In this document: one piece after another, positions 10,543 to 19,947 of the stretch
How positions within the stretch are numbered: position 1 is the first letter of the stretch
Layout: the number at the start of each line of letters is the position of its first letter
Origin: Hyphomicrobiales bacterium
Lineage (GTDB): Bacteria > Pseudomonadota > Alphaproteobacteria > Rhizobiales > Rhizobiaceae
Reading direction: 5' to 3'
Length of the DNA: 64,000 nt
NCBI GenBank assembly: GCA_017305835.1
Contig: JAFKJY010000046.1
Span: 1-64,000 of the forward strand
Made by a program: the position numbers and the translations under genes
The notes under the pieces: model-generated
What the model was told of the DNA's origin: nothing
Seen by the model: only the letters and a program-made list of their open reading frames with translations
The model's database searches: none

Positions 10543-10806
10543 TTAATAATTGTCGGGAGTTATCACTCCAGACCGGCGCTGCTCGCTTGCCACGTTCGGA
10601 CTAAGCGGAACCGCCGGGTCGATCCAACCCTCGTCCAGCATCACTCCCCGGCGACGGGCATATCCCGCAAACACGTTTCGTGCCGCTTCCAGGTTCATCT
10701 TCCCTCTTGCGGCTTCACGGCATGTCGAAATGGCGGCCTCATAGGCTTCGTCCCGCGTCGCCTCAGGGAGTTCATCGAGATAGCAGAGCTGCATTTCCCA
10801 GATCAC
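10543..10806 (-). CDS. Small hypothetical protein
   Basis: An 87-residue frame starting with GTG at 10806 (MIWEMQLCYLDELPEATRDE) with an internal ATG alternative at 10794. It has a helical, charged middle (AISTCREAARGKMNLEAAR) and ends SGVITPDNY. No family is recognised and the ribosome binding site is weak. Composition looks protein-like, so it is kept with low confidence. Confidence 0.4.
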   Translation of the reverse strand: MIWEMQLCYLDELPEATRDEAYEAAISTCREAARGKMNLEAARNVFAGYARRRGVMLDEGWIDPAVPLSPNVASEQRRSGVITPDNY

Positions 10807-11023
10807 GCGGGCATCGGCTCTCCAACATGGCGCCGATCAAGGTTGGCGGCTGGCTGGATGCGTTGCCGAGCGGCCGCGCCGAAATTCGCTCGCGGCAATC
10901 ATTTGAGCGTGACGTTCTGTCCCACCGCCCTATCGTCTGTTGATCGACGGTAACTGCCATGGGCTCCGTCGGCTGTGAGCGACCATCATGCTTCCGCCCC
11001 AACTCTTACGGAGGGCAGGGGCC

Positions 11024-11290
11024 ATGGGTCGCACCGATCATTCGCCATTTTCAGGACTTACGGTCGAGGATGCGGCCAGCTTCTATGTCTCGTCGCGGAA
11101 AGACCGGATGCGCCCCGTGTCTATCGCTGCCGCATTGCGGGCCATTCGCGATGTGTGTCCTTACGCGCCGCAGACGGATTGCGAGATAGTCACCCTGCTC
11201 GCCTCCAAAGCGTCGGTGATGGGGCTCACCGTCGACTTCGATCTCATGGAGGCTCCGGAGGAGCAAGCGGCGCCCCAACCTAACCCGTGA
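11024..11290 (+). CDS. Small hypothetical protein
   Basis: An 88-residue protein (MGRTDHSPFSGLTVEDAASF). CGGAGGGCAGGGGCC before the ATG is a good ribosome site; an upstream in-frame ATG at 10988 is less well placed. Two helices, with SIAAALRAIRDVCPY and CEIVTLLASKASVMGL, and no signal peptide. No family recognised. It is the last plus-strand gene of the stress island before the minus-strand catabolic operon. Confidence 0.55.
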   Translation: MGRTDHSPFSGLTVEDAASFYVSSRKDRMRPVSIAAALRAIRDVCPYAPQTDCEIVTLLASKASVMGLTVDFDLMEAPEEQAAPQPNP

Positions 11291-11436
11291 ATGCCGGAGG
11301 TGATGCGGCCGGGATATATCCTGTCCGCAGGTCAAGCCGACGCGGCCAAACAGGATCGCCATGGCGGTGATGGCTCCGGGGCTGGTAGGCCGGAACCGGA
11401 CGCATGACCCAGCTGACGCTTTCCATGGTTGAAGAG

Positions 11437-13353
11437 CTAGTGGCCATCAGCCAGATGCTTCTGGAAGAATCGGATGACGATTTCCAGCCTCTCGCGGCGG
11501 ACGGAGGGCGCGCCGTTGCGTGACGTGTTGTGGCTGCCACCCGGGAAGAGAAGAAATTCGACCTGCTTGCGCCTTGACCGGAGCGCCGCGAAAAGCTGCT
11601 GGGCCTGCTCGGCCGCGACGCGGCGGTCGCCCTCCCAGTGCATGATCATCACCGGGATGTCGATCTGCTCGACATGGGAGAGTGGTGACTGGACGATCCA
11701 AGCGGAAGGATCCGACCCCACCATGCTGACGGTTGCCGTCGAGATGTCCGACGTCCCCATCATGCTCGGCCAGGAATAGACGCCCCGCTCACACAGCGCT
11801 GCCTTGAAGAGGCGCCCCTGGTGCGCTGCGAGCCAAGCGGTCATGAAGCCGCCGTAGGAGCCGCCCGTCACCCCGCATCGAGTGCCGGCGATGTCGGGTC
11901 GGCGACGAGCCGCTTCGCAGAGGGCGACGAGGTCGTCGGCATCGACCGTTCCGAGGCGTCCCCGGATCGCTCGCGCATGCGCCTCGCCATAGCCCGCCGA
12001 GCCGCGTGGATTGCCGATCAGGACCGCGAAACCCGCGCCGGCGCAGACCTGCGCCTCGTCGAACAGGCTGTATCCGGCCTGGACGTCCGGTCCGCCATGC
12101 ACGTGGAGAAGCAGCGGAAACGGCCCCTTCCCCTCCGGCTTGATCAACCAGCCATGCACCGGATAACCGTCGGGCGACACGGCGCCGATCTCTTCCATCG
12201 GCCTCAGGCCTAGGCGCGTGAGCCGGCTGCCGAAGCTGGTGAGCACGCGTTCGGTCCCGTCGTGCAGAACGACGATCTCGCCCGCGCTCGCCTCATCCGC
12301 AACGATGGCAGCTATGGTGCCTCCCGCGGCATGATAGTCGAGCACCTGCCGCCTGCCCGCAATCAACGGAGCGACACCGCCATCTCCGGCTATCCGGCAC
12401 AGGTGCACGGCGCCACGTTCCAGCCGCCCTGCCAGCACGCTATCGCCGTCGAAGAGCAGAGGCCGCGTACGGCCGTCATCGAAATCGTGCGGCTCTGCGT
12501 CGGTGAGCCGCTGCGGGGCGCCGCCGCTCGCCGGAACGCGCCAGAGCGAGACGCTGCGCCCGCGCGCGTCGTTCCTGTCGCCGTCGAGCGGGCCTATGCC
12601 CACGAAATAGACGAAGGCGCCGTCCGGCGAGAAGGTGGGCAGATTCACCGTCGTGTTGCCGGCCGTCAGGCGCCGCTCGGTCCCGTCGAGACCGATCATG
12701 ACGACGTCGTTCACCTCGTCGAGATCGTAGTCGTCGTGACGCACAGTCGCGACGACGACATGGCTGCCCTCGGGGTGCCATGATACGTCCCAGTGGTCGA
12801 CCTCGCCGTTGCCGAGCAACGCCGGCGCGGCGCCCTCAAGGCTGGCGACGAAGACCTGCGAGCGCCGGTCGTGAACGAAGCCGAGGTCGTCGATGCGATA
12901 GTGGAGGCGATCGATGCGCTTGTGGCTGGCCGGCGCGCCGGGGTCCCTGACACGCGCGACATAGGCGAGCCGCGTCGAATCGGGTGACCAGACCGGAGCG
13001 GCCACGCCGCGCGCATGTCGAAGCGTGACGGGCGAACCCACGCCGAACTCGTGATCGGTCAGGCGCCTCGGCGCACCGCCGCCTCCGGGCATAACGTGGA
13101 GCTGGTGCAGCCCGTCGCCTTCGGCGCGCAGGAATGCAATCCAGCGGCCGTCCGGCGACCACGCGGGGGCGGTGTCACGAGGGCCGTCCGTCAATCGTCG
13201 CGGCTGCTCTCCCCCCTTCGCCGGGACGATCCAGAGCGTCGAGCGAACGGCATCGCTCTCGATCGAAGTCTCGACGAAGAGCACCCGAGAGCCGTCCGGC
13301 GCGAGACACGGAAAGCCTGGCGTGCGGATATGATCGATATCCTGCGGTTTCAC
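11437..13353 (-). CDS. S9 family prolyl-oligopeptidase-like serine peptidase
   Basis: A 638-residue two-domain peptidase of the acylaminoacyl/dipeptidyl peptidase class. The N-terminal half is a TolB-like beta-propeller with repeated APAWSPDGRWIAFL-type blades. The C-terminal half is an alpha/beta hydrolase with nucleophile motif GGSYGGFM, an Asp in WEGDRRVA and a His in GGSHN. No signal peptide is seen, so it acts in the cytoplasm. The GTG at 13353 has GGGAGGCGG upstream; the open frame running on upstream is antisense-like sequence of the permease gene and is rejected. Last gene of the gntR-ABC operon, 14 bp after the permease; it may hydrolyse the imported compound. Confidence 0.9.
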   Translation of the reverse strand: MKPQDIDHIRTPGFPCLAPDGSRVLFVETSIESDAVRSTLWIVPAKGGEQPRRLTDGPRDTAPAWSPDGRWIAFLRAEGDGLHQLHVMPGGGGAPRRLTDHEFGVGSPVTLRHARGVAAPVWSPDSTRLAYVARVRDPGAPASHKRIDRLHYRIDDLGFVHDRRSQVFVASLEGAAPALLGNGEVDHWDVSWHPEGSHVVVATVRHDDYDLDEVNDVVMIGLDGTERRLTAGNTTVNLPTFSPDGAFVYFVGIGPLDGDRNDARGRSVSLWRVPASGGAPQRLTDAEPHDFDDGRTRPLLFDGDSVLAGRLERGAVHLCRIAGDGGVAPLIAGRRQVLDYHAAGGTIAAIVADEASAGEIVVLHDGTERVLTSFGSRLTRLGLRPMEEIGAVSPDGYPVHGWLIKPEGKGPFPLLLHVHGGPDVQAGYSLFDEAQVCAGAGFAVLIGNPRGSAGYGEAHARAIRGRLGTVDADDLVALCEAARRRPDIAGTRCGVTGGSYGGFMTAWLAAHQGRLFKAALCERGVYSWPSMMGTSDISTATVSMVGSDPSAWIVQSPLSHVEQIDIPVMIMHWEGDRRVAAEQAQQLFAALRSRRKQVEFLLFPGGSHNTSRNGAPSVRRERLEIVIRFFQKHLADGH

Positions 13354-13367
13354 TCCCGCCTCCCGTG

Positions 13368-14198
13368 TCAGGCGTCGCTCGCCTGTTCCTTCGCATGCCA
13401 GCGCGTCAGGCGCGCCGTGAAATGGCGCATGAGCTGGACGGTCAATGTCGAGATGATCACCAGCAGGACCAGCAGAGCCATGAAGCGATTGATCTCGAAG
13501 GCGTTGGCAAAGGCCGTGAGCTTGACGCCGACTCCGAAGCTGCCGCCGACGATCTCGCCCGCGACAGCGCCGAGAAAACTGTAGGTGAGCGAGAGCTCGA
13601 GGCCCGCGACGATGGTCGGGATCGCCGCCGGCACGATGAAGTAGAGGATGTGCTGACGCTTCGACGCGCCGATCGCGCGCCCCAGATATTCGTAATCCCT
13701 GTTCGGCTGGGTAAGCCCCGCCAGGGTGGTCGTCAGCATCACGAAGAAGACCAGGCTGACGATCAGCGCCACCTTGCCCGTTATGCCCAGGCCGAACCAA
13801 AGCACGAACAGGGGTGCGAGCGCGACGCGCGGCAGGCTGTTGGCGCCCACAACCAGGGGCGCGACCGCCTGGCGCAGGGACGGTGACTGGAACAGCAGCA
13901 CGCCGGCGAACATGCCTGCCGCGCTGCCGAGAACAAAACCGATGACGGTTTCCACGAAGGTGTAGAGGATGTCCATCCAGATGTTGCCGGCGCCGTAGAG
14001 CTGATCGAAGAAGGCGACGAGCGTCCCTTCCGGGGTGCCGATGAAGACCGGATTGAGGAAGCCGGTCGTGCCGGCAAGTTTCCAGATCGCGACGAAGACG
14101 CCGACGAGCAGCAGGCGGATTCCCCAGATGCGAACGAAGCCGGCGGGCAAGCTGCCGATACCCGACGACGGGTTGCGTGACTGCAGCATCGCGTTCAC
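13368..14198 (-). CDS. ABC transporter permease (SsuC/TauC type)
   Basis: A 276-residue inner-membrane permease with about six transmembrane helices. The EAA-type loop with YLGRAIGASKRQHILYFIVP contacts the ATPase. It belongs to the nitrate/sulfonate/taurine-type BPD_transp_1 group. Its start overlaps the ATPase stop by 4 bp (ATGA), which means translational coupling. One permease gene only, so it should act as a homodimer. Confidence 0.92.
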   Translation of the reverse strand: MNAMLQSRNPSSGIGSLPAGFVRIWGIRLLLVGVFVAIWKLAGTTGFLNPVFIGTPEGTLVAFFDQLYGAGNIWMDILYTFVETVIGFVLGSAAGMFAGVLLFQSPSLRQAVAPLVVGANSLPRVALAPLFVLWFGLGITGKVALIVSLVFFVMLTTTLAGLTQPNRDYEYLGRAIGASKRQHILYFIVPAAIPTIVAGLELSLTYSFLGAVAGEIVGGSFGVGVKLTAFANAFEINRFMALLVLLVIISTLTVQLMRHFTARLTRWHAKEQASDA

Positions 14199-15007
14199 AG
14201 ATCGAATCCCTTCTCGATGTCCGACCAGACCTGTTCGAACAGCCTGCCGAACTCGGGATCGGCCCGCAGCTCAGTCGTCTTGCGGTCGCGCGCGCCGAGC
14301 TTGACGTCGTAGATGGCCGTCACTTCGGCAGGCCGCCGGCTGAATACGACCACGCGGTCGGCAAGTGTGATCGCCTCTGCGATGTCGTGCGTGACGATGA
14401 TCATCGTTCCGGAGAACTGCCTCAGCAGATCGAGGAGCAGTTCCTGCATGCGGATGCGCGTCTGCGCGTCGAGCGCAGCGAACGGCTCGTCCAGAATGAG
14501 CAGCCTCGGCTCGGTGACGAAAGTGCGGGCAAGCGCCACGCGCTGGCGCATGCCCTGTGAAAGCTGTGCGGGATGACGATCGAGCGCGTCGCCGAGCCCG
14601 ACCTTGTGCAGGGCCTCGGCCGCGCGGGCGCGCCGCTCGGATCGCTCGACGCCGCGCACCTGCAACGCCAGTTCGACGTTGCCGAGCGCGTCCCGCCACG
14701 GGAGCAGCGCGTCGCGCGCGAGCGCATAGGCGGAATCGCGCCGACCGGCCTTCGGTACCCTGCCGGCCACCTGCAGGATTCCGGAAGTATATCCCTGCAG
14801 ACCTGCAACCATGTTGAGGAAAGTGGTCTTGCCGCAGCCGCTGGGTCCGACGATGGCGATGAACTCGCCATCGCCGACCGTCAGGTCGATGCCCGCGAGG
14901 ATGTCCGGCGCACCGGCCACGGACAGGCGGACCTGCTCGGCAAAGACCGCCGGCGTGCCTGGCACGCTGGCAACGCCGGAGGGAACTGCCGCGGTCACAG
15001 CGTTCAT
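14195..15007 (-). CDS. ABC transporter ATP-binding protein (SsuB/TauB type)
   Basis: A 270-residue ATPase. Walker A is GPSGCGKTTF, the signature is LSQGMRQRVALA, and Walker B is LLILDEPFAALD, followed by the switch His in VTHDIAEAI. It energises the permease encoded next to it. It overlaps both neighbours by 4 bp. The signature has SQG in place of the common SGG, a minor variation. Confidence 0.93.
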   Translation of the reverse strand: MNAVTAAVPSGVASVPGTPAVFAEQVRLSVAGAPDILAGIDLTVGDGEFIAIVGPSGCGKTTFLNMVAGLQGYTSGILQVAGRVPKAGRRDSAYALARDALLPWRDALGNVELALQVRGVERSERRARAAEALHKVGLGDALDRHPAQLSQGMRQRVALARTFVTEPRLLILDEPFAALDAQTRIRMQELLLDLLRQFSGTMIIVTHDIAEAITLADRVVVFSRRPAEVTAIYDVKLGARDRKTTELRADPEFGRLFEQVWSDIEKGFDL

Positions 15008-16044
15008 TGCGCCGCCAGCCGCTTCACATCGTCCGCGGTGGCTGGCGTCCCTTCAGCGTAGACCTTCGAGACGTCGAGCGCGCCCTTGACGACACCAGCC
15101 TGCGTGTCGACCTCGATCCAGTGCTGCAGGTCTTCCTTGCCGAAGGCTCCGCTGATTACCGACATCGCATAGTCGGCATAGCCCTTCTTCAGTGCATCGG
15201 GACTGTCGGCCGGCACATGAGTGAGAAGGATCTCGCGCACCTTATCTGCATTGGCAGGGTCGTGCATAAACATGTCGGCCTTGGCGATCGCACGGCGCAC
15301 CTTCTCGACCGTCTCGGCATTCTTGTCGATCCAGTCGCCCATGGCCCACATGCCGACCTGCCCGATACCGCAGATGGTGAGCTGAGACGGGCAGTTGTCG
15401 GTCGTGCGGAGATCGACCATCATCCTGGAGCCGAGCGACTGGCTGATCACGACCTGCGGGCCGGTGACGAAACCAGCATCGACGACGCCATTGGCGAGAG
15501 CCTGCGAAGGGGTGGCGCCGACGGCGACGAACTCGACCTCCGAGGCTTCGATGCCGGCCTGCTTCAGCATCATGATCGTCAGGTACTGCGTCGCCGAGCT
15601 CAGCGCGGTCACGCCAATCTTCTTGCCCTTGAGGGAAGCGATGGAGGCCGGAAACTCGGAAGGAAAGTCGAAGTCGGGGCGCGCCACCAGCACACCGAGT
15701 TGCCTGGCCTGGCCCATAATCAGCTTGACCGACTGTCCCTTGTCGGCAAGGGCATTGAAAACCTCAGGCGCGTTGGTCGCCACGTCGACGCTGCCGGAAG
15801 CCAGAGCCGTCACTGCGGCCGGGCCATTGGCAACCGTGACCAGTTCGGGGCTGATACCGACTTCCTTGAAGAAACCCTGCTCGTCGGCGACCTCGATCAG
15901 CGTCGTGACCAGGGTGCGCGGTTGCACCGTCAGGCGCACAGCGACCGGATCCTGTGCCTGGGCTGCTTCGGCGAGCAGCAGGATCGAGGCGAGGGCGAGC
16001 GCGCCTATGCGCAGTCCCCTCGGCAATTCCGCCAGATGTCTCAT
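15004..16044 (-). CDS. ABC transporter substrate-binding protein (NMT1/SsuA-like)
   Basis: A 346-residue periplasmic binding protein with a Sec signal peptide (LALASILLLAEAAQAQ, cleavage after about residue 30). The NMT1-like fold is shown by LIEVADEQGFFKEVGISPEL, ALASGSVDVATNAPEV and LKGKKIGVTAL. Relatives bind sulfonates, taurine, thiamine precursors or small organic ions. Four-base overlaps with gntR and the ATPase. The ligand cannot be read from sequence. Confidence 0.9.
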   Translation of the reverse strand: MRHLAELPRGLRIGALALASILLLAEAAQAQDPVAVRLTVQPRTLVTTLIEVADEQGFFKEVGISPELVTVANGPAAVTALASGSVDVATNAPEVFNALADKGQSVKLIMGQARQLGVLVARPDFDFPSEFPASIASLKGKKIGVTALSSATQYLTIMMLKQAGIEASEVEFVAVGATPSQALANGVVDAGFVTGPQVVISQSLGSRMMVDLRTTDNCPSQLTICGIGQVGMWAMGDWIDKNAETVEKVRRAIAKADMFMHDPANADKVREILLTHVPADSPDALKKGYADYAMSVISGAFGKEDLQHWIEVDTQAGVVKGALDVSKVYAEGTPATADDVKRLAAQ

Positions 16045-16883
16045 TTGCGTTCTCCCATTGATGCCGGATTTTCCGGCTTGTCTTCATCGGCACCGACGAC
16101 GGTCCGGATGGCGAGCGGGTTCGCCGCTGCGCCGGATGCACGCGTCGAGAAGTAGAATTCATAGCTGTCGGAGCAGAAGGCGAGACGGCCGAATTCCTTG
16201 ATGCCGCCGTCCTCGCCATAGGCGGTGCGGCGCAACATCAGGACCGGCGCGTGCATGGGCACCTTCAAGCTCTTGCGGGCGTCCGCGCCCACGGTCTCCG
16301 CCCGTATGGAGGTCTCGGCATAGGCCAGCCGCACGCCGACCTGCCGCAATATGTCCTCGGTCGAGATGAGACGCGCGGTGGCCCTGGGCACCTCGGCCGC
16401 CTGCGCGATCAGCCAATCCTCGCCATAGAGCACTGGCTTGTCGTCGATCATGTAGAGCCTGACCAGCAGGAGCGCCGGCTGGCCGGCACGCAGGCCCATC
16501 GCGTGGCGCACATCCGCGGGCGGCACGCGCAGCTCGTAGCGCAGCAGATCGACATGCGCCTTGTCCGACTGCGCAAACAGCGTCCCGAGCAGCCCGTGCA
16601 GCCGCCTCAGGTCATGACGCACGGCAGGCTGCGATATGAAGGTCCCCTTGCCCTGCTTGCGAACGACCAGCCCCTTGCGGGCGAGCTCTCCGATCGCGAG
16701 CCGGACGGTGACGCGGCTGACGTCAAAGCGCCGGGCCAGAACCGGCTCGGCGTCGAGCCGCGACCCGACTTCGAGCTGGCCGGACCTTACCTGGCCCTCG
16801 ATCAACGTCGCTATCTGCCGGTAGAGCGGCTCCGGGCTTTCGCGGCTGACGATGTCTCGAACGTGGGGTTCTGGGGATTTCAT
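16041..16883 (-). CDS. GntR family regulator with UTRA ligand domain
   Basis: A 280-residue HutC-subfamily repressor. The winged helix is at residues about 18-85 (EPLYRQIATLIEGQVRSGQL, FDVSRVTVRLAIGELARKGL, VVRKQGKGTFIS) and the UTRA effector domain at about 110-250. GAGGCAAGG precedes the ATG. It is the first gene of its own operon, followed with 4-bp overlap by the binding protein, so it probably autoregulates through the repeats at 16916-16932. The effector is likely the imported substrate or a product. Confidence 0.93.
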   Translation of the reverse strand: MKSPEPHVRDIVSRESPEPLYRQIATLIEGQVRSGQLEVGSRLDAEPVLARRFDVSRVTVRLAIGELARKGLVVRKQGKGTFISQPAVRHDLRRLHGLLGTLFAQSDKAHVDLLRYELRVPPADVRHAMGLRAGQPALLLVRLYMIDDKPVLYGEDWLIAQAAEVPRATARLISTEDILRQVGVRLAYAETSIRAETVGADARKSLKVPMHAPVLMLRRTAYGEDGGIKEFGRLAFCSDSYEFYFSTRASGAAANPLAIRTVVGADEDKPENPASMGERK

Positions 16884-16915
16884 GCCTTGCCTCGCGCTGT
16901 GATCACTAATAATAC

Positions 16916-16932
16916 GTCTTATAATGTCTTAT
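16916..16932. promoter_or_regulatory. GTCTTAT direct repeat, candidate GntR operator
   Basis: GTCTTAT occurs at 16916-16922 and 16926-16932, exactly 10 bp apart, in the 114-bp gap between gntR and the divergent PHP-like gene. One helical turn spacing in a shared promoter region suggests a regulator site controlling both directions. Confidence 0.5.
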
Positions 16933-16997
16933 CAAGAGGGCATCGGTGACCGCATGTGATCCGGTCACCGCCATGGCTCTCGGAAGAAGCGAGTCCG

Positions 16998-19250
16998 ATG
17001 CCGTTTTCCCGATACCAGCCAGAGCAGATGGGTTCTGCCCGAATCGAGCCCGCCGGTGCGCGCACCGCGGGGGAAGTCGATGAATTCACCCTGATCTACA
17101 CGGCGGGCAGGTACGGCATCGACGACAGCGGCATGCTGAAGATCAGCTGGCGAACCACGTCGGACATGCAGAAGCCGCAATTCGACCGGCCTGCCGCTGG
17201 GGGCTATACCACGGTCGAGGCAAGCAACGGCGCGTCGCTCGAATGCTGGGTCGACCGTGTCAACATCCGGCCATGGACGAATACGCTCGTCGTAAGGGTG
17301 GGACGCGGATATCTCAGGGACGGCGATACGATCACCGTACGATTCGGAGATCGGCGGTCCGGCTCGCCCGGTATCCGCCTGCAGACGAATGCCGAGCGGC
17401 ACTTCGCTTTCAAGATCTACGTCGATGCGTTCGCGACCTATGAGTTCACCGAGATCAGCGACACGCCGGGCTTTCCCTTGCTGCCGGGCCGACCCACGAC
17501 GTGGAAGGCGGTCGCACCTTCCCAGCTCCCGCCGCACGAGACCTTCAACCTCTCGATCCTCGCCAACGACCGCTGGGGCAATCCGACGCCGGCCGGCGAG
17601 GCAAAAGCCCTGCGGCTGAGTGCGAATCGCAGAGTTGCCGGATTGCCGACCGAGATCACGCTCGACGCGTGCACCATCGTCCACGAAGTTGCAGGACTTT
17701 CGGTCGATGAGCCCGCCGACATATGGTTCGAGGCCATGGACGCAGCAGGGCGAAGGTTGTGCCTTTCGAATCCGCTGAAGATCCTGAGGCCGCCGTTCGA
17801 GCGGCGCTATTGGGGCGACCTGCACGGGCAGAGCGACGAGACGGTCGGCACCAATTCGGCCGAAGACCATTTCCTCTTCGCGCGCGACCTGGCGCTGCTG
17901 GACATTGCCGGGCACCAGGGCAATGACTTCCAGATCGATGACGATTTCTGGCGCAGCCTCAACGAACTGACGGCGCGCTTCAACGTGTCGGGCAGATTCC
18001 TGGCGCTACCCGGCTACGAATGGTCCGGCAACACCGGCCTCGGCGGCGACCGCAACGTCTTCTACCGAAAAGAGGGGCGGCCAATCTTTCGCTCGTCGCA
18101 TATCCTGATCGGCGAAGGCTGTGCCTCCACCGACCCGGCGCCAACTGCACATGATTTGTTCCGGTCGTTGGGCGGAGAGGACGCGGTGGTCATCGCTCAT
18201 GTCGGCGGCCGCTACGCAGACATCCTCTACGCACATGATCCGCGTCTCGAGACTGCGGTGGAAATCCATTCGAGCTGGGGTACCTTCGAGTGGCTTCTCC
18301 ACGACGCCTTCTCGAAGGGCTATCGCGTCGGTGTCGTCTGCCATAGCGACGACCATAAGGGGCGTCCCGGCGCGACCTCGCCCGGCGCGTCGTCGTTCGG
18401 CGCGATCGGCGGCCTGACCTGCTATCTGATGCCCGAACTGACGCGCGATGCGCTATTTAATTGCCTGCGCGCGCGGCACCACTACGGCACAACCGGCACT
18501 CGGCTCTATCTCGATGTGCGCGGCTCGTTCGAGAGGTCGGTTAAGCTGTTCGCCGGGGATCCCGCCATCGGCCCGGCTCAAAGCTGGCCGGTATCGAGCG
18601 TGATGATGGGTGATATCGTCGACGCTGCCGGCCAGACCATGTCGCTGCGGGTCGAGGCGCTCGGAACCGCGCCGATCCAGGACATCACCGTTTTCCGGGG
18701 CACCGAGGTGCTGCGGTCATTCCGCCCGGCCGGAGCGGCTCGCAGCCGCCGGCTGGCGCTGCGCTGGGAAGGCGCGGAATATCGTGGCCGTGGTCGCGAG
18801 ACGCGCTGGACCGGCGAGATGAGGATCATGGGTAACGAGATCGTCGAGGTAGCGGGCGTCAACTTCCTCAATCCCGAACTTGCGGTACGCGAGATCGAGA
18901 AGGGTGCAGCCTATTCGTGGGTGTCGGTGACCACCGGCAATCTGGTCGGGATCGATCTCACAATGGCCCACGCTGCCGAGGGCAGGCTCTCGATCGTCAC
19001 CAACCATGCGAAGATCGACATCGACCTGACGCAACTGGGAGAAGAGACGGTGACTGCCGATGCTGGTGGGCTTGGCCGCAAGGTCTGGTTGACGCGACTT
19101 TCCGAGCCGGAGGGACCACTTGCATTTGACGCGACCTGCGACGTCAATGCCGGCGACACTGACACGCCGGTCTATGTCCGCATCACGCAGGAAGACTGCA
19201 ACCGCGCGTGGTCCAGCCCGATCTATCTGTTGCCGAACCGGCGGACTTGA
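16998..19250 (+). CDS. Large PHP-like (DUF3604-type) metal-dependent protein
   Basis: About 750 residues. After an N-terminal beta-rich part (residues 1-270) comes a PHP-like metal-dependent domain. Candidate metal ligands are in [43 protein letters not shown] and [12 protein letters not shown]. The first motif has His-x-Gln where DUF3604/PHP proteins usually have His-x-His. A C-terminal beta domain follows. No signal peptide. Starts at 16956 (GTG) and 16998 (ATG) are both possible; 16998 is preferred. Divergent from the gntR-ABC-peptidase operon, so it probably hydrolyses a related compound. Confidence 0.72.
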   Translation: MPFSRYQPEQMGSARIEPAGARTAGEVDEFTLIYTAGRYGIDDSGMLKISWRTTSDMQKPQFDRPAAGGYTTVEASNGASLECWVDRVNIRPWTNTLVVRVGRGYLRDGDTITVRFGDRRSGSPGIRLQTNAERHFAFKIYVDAFATYEFTEISDTPGFPLLPGRPTTWKAVAPSQLPPHETFNLSILANDRWGNPTPAGEAKALRLSANRRVAGLPTEITLDACTIVHEVAGLSVDEPADIWFEAMDAAGRRLCLSNPLKILRPPFERRYWGDLHGQSDETVGTNSAEDHFLFARDLALLDIAGHQGNDFQIDDDFWRSLNELTARFNVSGRFLALPGYEWSGNTGLGGDRNVFYRKEGRPIFRSSHILIGEGCASTDPAPTAHDLFRSLGGEDAVVIAHVGGRYADILYAHDPRLETAVEIHSSWGTFEWLLHDAFSKGYRVGVVCHSDDHKGRPGATSPGASSFGAIGGLTCYLMPELTRDALFNCLRARHHYGTTGTRLYLDVRGSFERSVKLFAGDPAIGPAQSWPVSSVMMGDIVDAAGQTMSLRVEALGTAPIQDITVFRGTEVLRSFRPAGAARSRRLALRWEGAEYRGRGRETRWTGEMRIMGNEIVEVAGVNFLNPELAVREIEKGAAYSWVSVTTGNLVGIDLTMAHAAEGRLSIVTNHAKIDIDLTQLGEETVTADAGGLGRKVWLTRLSEPEGPLAFDATCDVNAGDTDTPVYVRITQEDCNRAWSSPIYLLPNRRT

Positions 19251-19401
19251 GCCTCTAACCTCGCAGTCTTGCGTGAGCATCACGGGGCATGCGGCAGCCG
19301 GTGCTTGCCTCGGTCGCGAGCTAGGGCCGACTTGGCCCGCAACAATTCCCGATCCCGCGAGTTTGGTCTCCTACTGGAGCACATACCAGAAGAGGCTGAT
19401 T

Positions 19402-19821
19402 ATGAAACGGACAACAGCAAGCTTGTACGCCGCGTTGGCATTCTCGCTGGCGCTTGGTACCGCCGCGCCTGTGATGGCGGCGCCGCCGGCCTTCGTTCCG
19501 AAAGCGCCGACGGCGTCTTCCGACCTCGTTCACGTCCAGGACAGGCGCGCCCGCTTCGAGCGGCGCGGCAACAATTACTACTACAATGGCCATCGAGGCT
19601 ACCGGGACCGTCATCCCGGTTATCGCTACTACAATGGCTGGTGGTTCCCGCCTGCGGCTTTCGCCCTGGGCGCGATTATCGGCGGCGCGCTCTCCCAACC
19701 GTCAACGACCAGCGCGCATGTGAGGTGGTGCCAGAATCGGTGGCGCTCCTACCGGGCGTCGGACAACACCTACCAGCCCTCGCACGGACCGCGGCGGGCT
19801 TGCGTCTCGCCATATAGCTGA
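19402..19821 (+). CDS. BA14K family secreted protein
   Basis: A 139-residue exported protein with a Sec signal peptide ([20 protein letters not shown]). A Tyr/Arg/Gly-rich middle ([20 protein letters not shown]) precedes a hydrophobic segment ([12 protein letters not shown]) and the C-terminal BA14K motif [18 protein letters not shown] with HGPRRAC. BA14K proteins are immunoreactive, lectin-like envelope proteins of Brucella and relatives. The longer upstream frame lacks a family match and the ATG at 19402 begins the signal peptide. Stands alone, followed by a strong hairpin. Confidence 0.87.
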   Translation: MKRTTASLYAALAFSLALGTAAPVMAAPPAFVPKAPTASSDLVHVQDRRARFERRGNNYYYNGHRGYRDRHPGYRYYNGWWFPPAAFALGAIIGGALSQPSTTSAHVRWCQNRWRSYRASDNTYQPSHGPRRACVSPYS

Positions 19822-19835
19822 GCCGAGCAGGCAAC

Positions 19836-19872
19836 GGAAACCCGCGCATTGCCTACACCTGCGCGGGTTCCG
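19836..19872 (+). terminator. Hairpin downstream of BA14K gene
   Basis: AACCCGCGCA and TGCGCGGGTT form a 10-bp perfect stem with an 11-base loop, extended by GG/CC with one bulged base. It starts 14 bp after the stop, with no T-run. It lies between convergent genes and may serve both. Confidence 0.55.
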
Positions 19873-19947
19873 CCCCTAGCACAGCCGGCGCCTTTCTTCT
19901 GCACGATTCCCGCCTCCGATCAGGCGACGCGGGACCGTCTCACATTA

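Noticed and set aside
11404..11523. A 39-residue plus-strand frame (MTQLTLSMVEELVAISQ)
   Set aside because: It lies antisense to the end of the S9 peptidase and has no clear ribosome site or family. Protein-like look may be chance.
13354..13800. N-terminal extension of the S9 peptidase
   Set aside because: The added residues are the out-of-frame reading of the permease gene. GTG at 13353 has a ribosome site and sits directly after the permease stop.
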